Under the pieces are notes generated by a model. The model ran no database searches and was not told the DNA's origin. It was given only the letters and a program-made list of their open reading frames with translations. Positions 60,091-64,000 of a stretch of DNA of 64,000 nucleotides are shown piece after piece. Where the stretch lies: assembly GCF_024305035.1 (NCBI RefSeq), contig NZ_JAMWZB010000005.1, positions 107,907-171,906 of the forward strand, read 5' to 3'. This DNA is from Algoriphagus sp. GTDB taxonomy: Bacteria; Bacteroidota; Bacteroidia; Cytophagales; Cyclobacteriaceae. Numbering within the stretch: position 1 is the first letter of the stretch; each line of letters opens with the position of its first letter. A program made the translations under genes and the position numbers.

Positions 60091-62785
60091 AACAAACTAC
60101 CTTAAATTATCGGGTTTAGAGCCCTTGATCTTTAGCCCGACCATCAACTTTGTCAATATTGGTGAACGAACCAATATCACAGGATCAAAGAAATTTGCCC
60201 GATTGATCTTGAATGGTCAATACGATGAGGCCTTGGAAGTGGCTTTGGATCAGGTCCGTGGAGGAGCTCAGATATTGGATGTCTGTATGGACGAAGGCAT
60301 GCTTGATGGAGAGGCGGCTATGGTCAAGTTCTTAAACCTGATCGCTTCTGAACCGGAAATCAGCCGAATTCCCATCATGATCGACAGCTCCAAATGGAGT
60401 ATTATTTTGGCAGGATTGAAGTGTGTGCAGGGGAAAGGAATCGTCAATTCGATTTCGCTAAAAAATGGGGAAGAAGAGTTTATCCAGCAAGCCAAGACCA
60501 TCAAGAAATTTGGTGCGGCGGTGGTCATCATGGCTTTTGATGAAGAAGGGCAAGCCGATACCTATGAGCGAAGAATCGAGATCTGTGAGCGGAGTTATCG
60601 GATTTTGGTTGATCGGGTCAAATTCAATCCTCAGGATATTATTTTTGATCCCAATATTTTCCCTGTTGCCACGGGAATGGAGGAACATAAAAAAAATGCA
60701 CTTGACTTCTTCCTGGCCACTAAATGGATAAAAGATAATCTTCCCGGTGCCAAAGTTAGTGGAGGAGTGAGCAATGTTTCGTTCTCTTTCCGAGGAAATA
60801 ATCCGGTAAGAGAAGCGATGCATGCGGCTTTTCTCTACCATGCCATCCATCATGGGATGGATATGGGGATTGTAAATCCTACCCTACTGGAAGTGTACGA
60901 TGATATTCCAAAGGATCTGCTGGAACGTGTCGAGGATGTGCTTTTTGATCGGAGGGAGGATGCCACCGAACGATTATTGGATTTTGCTGAGACGGTTAAA
61001 GCGGCTGATAAAAAAGAAGTCATCAATGAGGCTTGGAGATCGGACCCGGTAGCCAAGCGGATTGAGCATGCTTTGGTCAAAGGTATTCTCGACTTTATCA
61101 TTGAGGATATAGAAGAAGCAAGACTTGAGCTAAAGGAACCGCTAAAAGTTATCGAGGGGCCACTCATGGATGGAATGAACGTGGTGGGAGATCTTTTTGG
61201 AGAGGGGAAAATGTTTCTTCCCCAAGTGGTCAAATCAGCACGAGTGATGAAAAAGGCGGTCGCCTATTTGGAGCCTTTTATGCCTTTGCCCGAAGAGGGA
61301 CAAGAAGCTTCTTCTTTGAAAAAAATCCTGCTGGCAACGGTAAAAGGCGATGTTCACGATATTGGAAAAAATATAGTTGGGGTAGTTTTGGCCTGCAATA
61401 GTTATCAAATTATCGATCTTGGTGTCATGGTTGACGCTCAGAAAATCATTGATGAGGCAATAAAAAACAAGGTTGATATTATTGGGTTGAGTGGATTGAT
61501 TACTCCTTCGCTGGACGAAATGGTTACCGTTGCTTCTGAAATGGAGCGACAGGGATTGAAGATTCCACTTCTGATTGGCGGGGCTACTACCTCCCGAATC
61601 CATACGGCAGTGAAAATTGATCCGGTTTATTCCGGAACCGTCATTCATGTGACCGATGCCAGTAAATCTGTTCCCATCGCCGGAGAAGCAATTTCAGAGG
61701 AAACCAAAGCAGCTTATCATCTCAAAATAAAAGAGACTTATCAGCAACTCAGGCAAGAACATGAGGCCAAACAAGCTGTCAAGCAATTGGTGAGCTATGA
61801 GCAGGCCAAGGCCAATCCCGTACCGATTGACTGGTCAATCTATGAGCCGATCAAGCCGAGAGTGCTGGGTAAAACGCTATTGGAAGACTTGGATCTTTCG
61901 ATTCTTCGGGACTATGTCGACTGGACGCCATTTTTCAGCACTTGGATGCTCAGCGGTCGCTATCCTAAAATCCTTGAAGACCCCGTAGTAGGAGATGAAG
62001 CCAAAAAGCTATTTGCTGATGCGCAAACCATGCTGGATCGGATTATTTCTGAAAAATGGCTGACGGCCAAAGCAGTTTTTTCCTTATTTCCAGTCCTTCG
62101 AAAAGAGGATGATGCAGAGGTTTTAGACCCCAATGATGCAAGGGAAAGCTTAGGGAAATTCCACTTTTTGCGACAGCAGGGCAAAAAAGGAAAAGGCGTA
62201 CCCAATCGTTCGTTGGCAGATTATCTCCATCCCGAAAAAACGGATTACATGGGGTGCTTTGCCGTTACAGCCGGACTGGGGATGGAGTCAAAACTTGCAG
62301 AATTCCAGTCCGCTGGAGATGATTACAATGATATTTTGTTTAAAGCTTTGGCGGATCGTTTAGCCGAGGCTGCTGCCGAATATGTCCATGAGTTAGTCCG
62401 AAAAGAATTCTGGGGATATGCCCAAGAGGAGAATTTGGATAACGATTCGCTCATTCGCGAAAGTTACTTGGGAATCCGACCGGCTCCGGGTTATCCGGCA
62501 TGTCCGGAGCATTCGGAGAAAGCGACGATTGCCCGCCTCTTAGATTTGGAAAAGTCCATCGGAATTACCCTGACTGATAGCTTTGCCATGTATCCGACAA
62601 GTTCGGTTTCCGGTTTTTATTTTGGAAATCCGGATTCGAAATACTTCGGGTTGGGTAAAATTGCCCAGGATCAAGTGGCCAGCTATGCGGAGCGCAAAGG
62701 GATTTCTCTTGAACAAGCCGAGCGCTTACTTTCTCCAAACCTGGCCTATTCTCCATCCCCTTTACTTGCCAATCACATTTTATGA
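60083..62785 (+). CDS. metH: Methionine synthase, folate-, cobalamin- and activation-domain half (split MetH)
   Basis: A 900-residue protein. In order: pterin-binding barrel ('[16 protein letters not shown]'), cap helices ('[25 protein letters not shown]'), cobalamin-binding Rossmann domain with 'DVHDIG' (His425, lower axial ligand), and the C-terminal SAM-binding reactivation domain ('[15 protein letters not shown]'). It transfers a methyl group from methyltetrahydrofolate via cobalamin to homocysteine held by the partner subunit. The start at 60083 is set by AGGAGG. Confidence 0.95.
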   Translation: MSKTNYLKLSGLEPLIFSPTINFVNIGERTNITGSKKFARLILNGQYDEALEVALDQVRGGAQILDVCMDEGMLDGEAAMVKFLNLIASEPEISRIPIMIDSSKWSIILAGLKCVQGKGIVNSISLKNGEEEFIQQAKTIKKFGAAVVIMAFDEEGQADTYERRIEICERSYRILVDRVKFNPQDIIFDPNIFPVATGMEEHKKNALDFFLATKWIKDNLPGAKVSGGVSNVSFSFRGNNPVREAMHAAFLYHAIHHGMDMGIVNPTLLEVYDDIPKDLLERVEDVLFDRREDATERLLDFAETVKAADKKEVINEAWRSDPVAKRIEHALVKGILDFIIEDIEEARLELKEPLKVIEGPLMDGMNVVGDLFGEGKMFLPQVVKSARVMKKAVAYLEPFMPLPEEGQEASSLKKILLATVKGDVHDIGKNIVGVVLACNSYQIIDLGVMVDAQKIIDEAIKNKVDIIGLSGLITPSLDEMVTVASEMERQGLKIPLLIGGATTSRIHTAVKIDPVYSGTVIHVTDASKSVPIAGEAISEETKAAYHLKIKETYQQLRQEHEAKQAVKQLVSYEQAKANPVPIDWSIYEPIKPRVLGKTLLEDLDLSILRDYVDWTPFFSTWMLSGRYPKILEDPVVGDEAKKLFADAQTMLDRIISEKWLTAKAVFSLFPVLRKEDDAEVLDPNDARESLGKFHFLRQQGKKGKGVPNRSLADYLHPEKTDYMGCFAVTAGLGMESKLAEFQSAGDDYNDILFKALADRLAEAAAEYVHELVRKEFWGYAQEENLDNDSLIRESYLGIRPAPGYPACPEHSEKATIARLLDLEKSIGITLTDSFAMYPTSSVSGFYFGNPDSKYFGLGKIAQDQVASYAERKGISLEQAERLLSPNLAYSPSPLLANHIL

Positions 62786-63735
62786 AAATAACTGAACACC
62801 TTAAGAACGCAAAAAAAACTGTTTTTTCCTTTGAAATATTGCCTCCGCTGAAAGGGCAAAGTTTGAATGAATTGATGGAAGGTATTTCACCTTTGATGGA
62901 ATTTAATCCACCTTTTGTGGATGTCACCTATCATCGGGAAGAGTTTATCTATAAAAAACATCCCAACGGATTGCTTGAAAAAGTGAGCACCAAAAAGCGT
63001 CCAGGTACAGTGGGGATTTGTGCAGCAATTATGAATCGTTTTCAGGTGGATGCAGTCCCACATTTACTTTGTGGAGGTTTTACTAAAGAGGAGACCGAAA
63101 ACGCATTGATTGATCTCAATTTTATAGGAGTGGATAATGTTTTGGCCCTTCGTGGGGATGCCCCAAAAACTGAAGGTAGGTTTGAACCCGAAAAGGACGG
63201 GCACCACTTTGCCAGTGAACTAGTGGAGCAGATTATTCGAATGAATAATGGGAAATATCTGCACGAGGAGACTGAAACTAGTTTTCACACCGATTTTTGT
63301 GTGGGTGTGGCAGGCTATCCGGAGAAACATTTTGAAGCACCCTCTTTGAAATTTGACCTGAACTACCTAAAAGATAAAATTGATAAAGGAGCGGAATACA
63401 TTGTGACTCAGATGTTTTTTGATAACCAAAAATTCTTTGAGTTTGAACAAAAAGTGCGAGAGGCAGGCATAAACGTGCCGATCATTCCCGGATTAAAACC
63501 CATTACTACCTTAGGACAAATAACGATGCTCCCACGGACTTTCTTTTTGGATCTGCCTGACGCATTGACCGATGAACTGATCAAGTGTAAAACCAATGCT
63601 GAGGTAAAGGAGGTGGGAATTGCTTGGGCCATTGAGCAGAGTAAGGAGCTAATTGCCGCAGGAGTACCAAGTTTGCATTTTTATACGATGAGTAAGGCGG
63701 ATGCCACCTATAAGATCGCAAAAGAGGTATTCTAA
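62782..63735 (+). CDS. metF: 5,10-methylenetetrahydrofolate reductase
   Basis: A 317-residue FAD-dependent barrel. The catalytic Glu is Glu18 in 'FSFEILPP'; 'VDVTYH', 'LALRGDAPK' and 'IVTQMFFDN' are conserved. It reduces methylene-THF to methyl-THF, the methyl donor for MetH. It overlaps metH2 by 4 bp (ATGA). The last 265 bp of the window after it hold no feature I can support. Confidence 0.95.
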   Translation: MKITEHLKNAKKTVFSFEILPPLKGQSLNELMEGISPLMEFNPPFVDVTYHREEFIYKKHPNGLLEKVSTKKRPGTVGICAAIMNRFQVDAVPHLLCGGFTKEETENALIDLNFIGVDNVLALRGDAPKTEGRFEPEKDGHHFASELVEQIIRMNNGKYLHEETETSFHTDFCVGVAGYPEKHFEAPSLKFDLNYLKDKIDKGAEYIVTQMFFDNQKFFEFEQKVREAGINVPIIPGLKPITTLGQITMLPRTFFLDLPDALTDELIKCKTNAEVKEVGIAWAIEQSKELIAAGVPSLHFYTMSKADATYKIAKEVF

Positions 63736-64000
63736 CTTGACTGGAAATAGCTGTTGAACCGATGGGTCTTAATGTTCAGAATTCCGTGAAAATTCACTAA
63801 TTCGGATTGATGGAAGGTTTTAAAAAAGAAAGAAGCTGAGTGAATATTTTCAGGAATAGAATTCAAATGAGATTAGTTGTTATTATGAGTCTGATCAACT
63901 TTAATCAAAAATCTCAAAATAGGGAGATTCGTTATTATTTGAAAAGTATCCACCCGAGCAACCCCGTCTTTGCTTAGTTTGATTTTTTACTAATGAAAAG

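Overview
The window reads as chromosomal DNA of a Bacteroidota bacterium, most likely order Cytophagales and close to Cyclobacteriaceae/Algoriphagus. The reasons are several promoters of the TTG-N20-TAnnTTTG type, almost no Shine-Dalgarno sites, many Bacteroidota-type proteins (barrel-OmpA protein, TIGR02757, C-terminally extended LysRS, chorismate mutase fused behind DAHP synthase, MetH split in two) and many Sec or lipoprotein signals. No tRNA, rRNA, CRISPR array, intact insertion sequence or prophage was seen. The placement rests on recalled family features, not on a search.

Layout. 1-8.8 kb: end of a glycoside hydrolase, a carboxylesterase divergent from a Nudix-type regulator, an M20 peptidase divergent from an exported methyltransferase, an SDR, a NYN/OST-HTH protein, a dienelactone hydrolase and a DUF1456 protein. 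8.9-17.2 kb: a cobalamin-binding-type radical SAM protein, a small membrane protein resembling Pycsar effectors, two envelope proteins, a SIMPL protein and a Kelch protein. 17.2-25.3 kb: the aromatic amino acid cluster on the minus strand, in the order DAHP synthase-chorismate mutase 2, leader peptide and attenuator, DAHP synthase-chorismate mutase 1, aroB, aroA, pheA, aminotransferase, tyrA, then three tandem 89-bp repeats and a terminator. 25.4-48 kb: proline dehydrogenase, lysS, arginine deiminase, ilvE, cobalamin adenosyltransferase, an ABC ATPase, a large membrane/TPR protein, gatC, plsC, truncated globin, NfeD, a LysM protein, TIGR02757, an ATP-grasp enzyme, leucyl aminopeptidase, an esterase and aceK. 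48-64 kb: a gene-poor stretch, a lipoprotein, a CoA-type Nudix hydrolase, a DUF819 membrane protein, a small ferredoxin, a YbjQ protein, a 1428-residue hybrid histidine kinase, and a SAM riboswitch controlling metH1-metH2-metF.

The most notable signal is in front of one of the two DAHP synthase-chorismate mutase genes. A 31-codon ORF at 23894-23989 (-) has eight Phe/Tyr codons within nine residues. It is followed by an intrinsic terminator ending 22 nt before the start codon. A segment of the leader directly after the Phe/Tyr run can pair over 12 bp with the terminator's 5' arm. This is the architecture of ribosome-mediated attenuation, and the second paralogue shows no such leader.

The methionine operon links sensing and synthesis: the SAM aptamer sits at the predicted transcription start and is followed by the two halves of cobalamin-dependent methionine synthase and its methyl donor enzyme MetF. 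The cobalamin adenosyltransferase and the radical SAM protein also point to cobalamin use.
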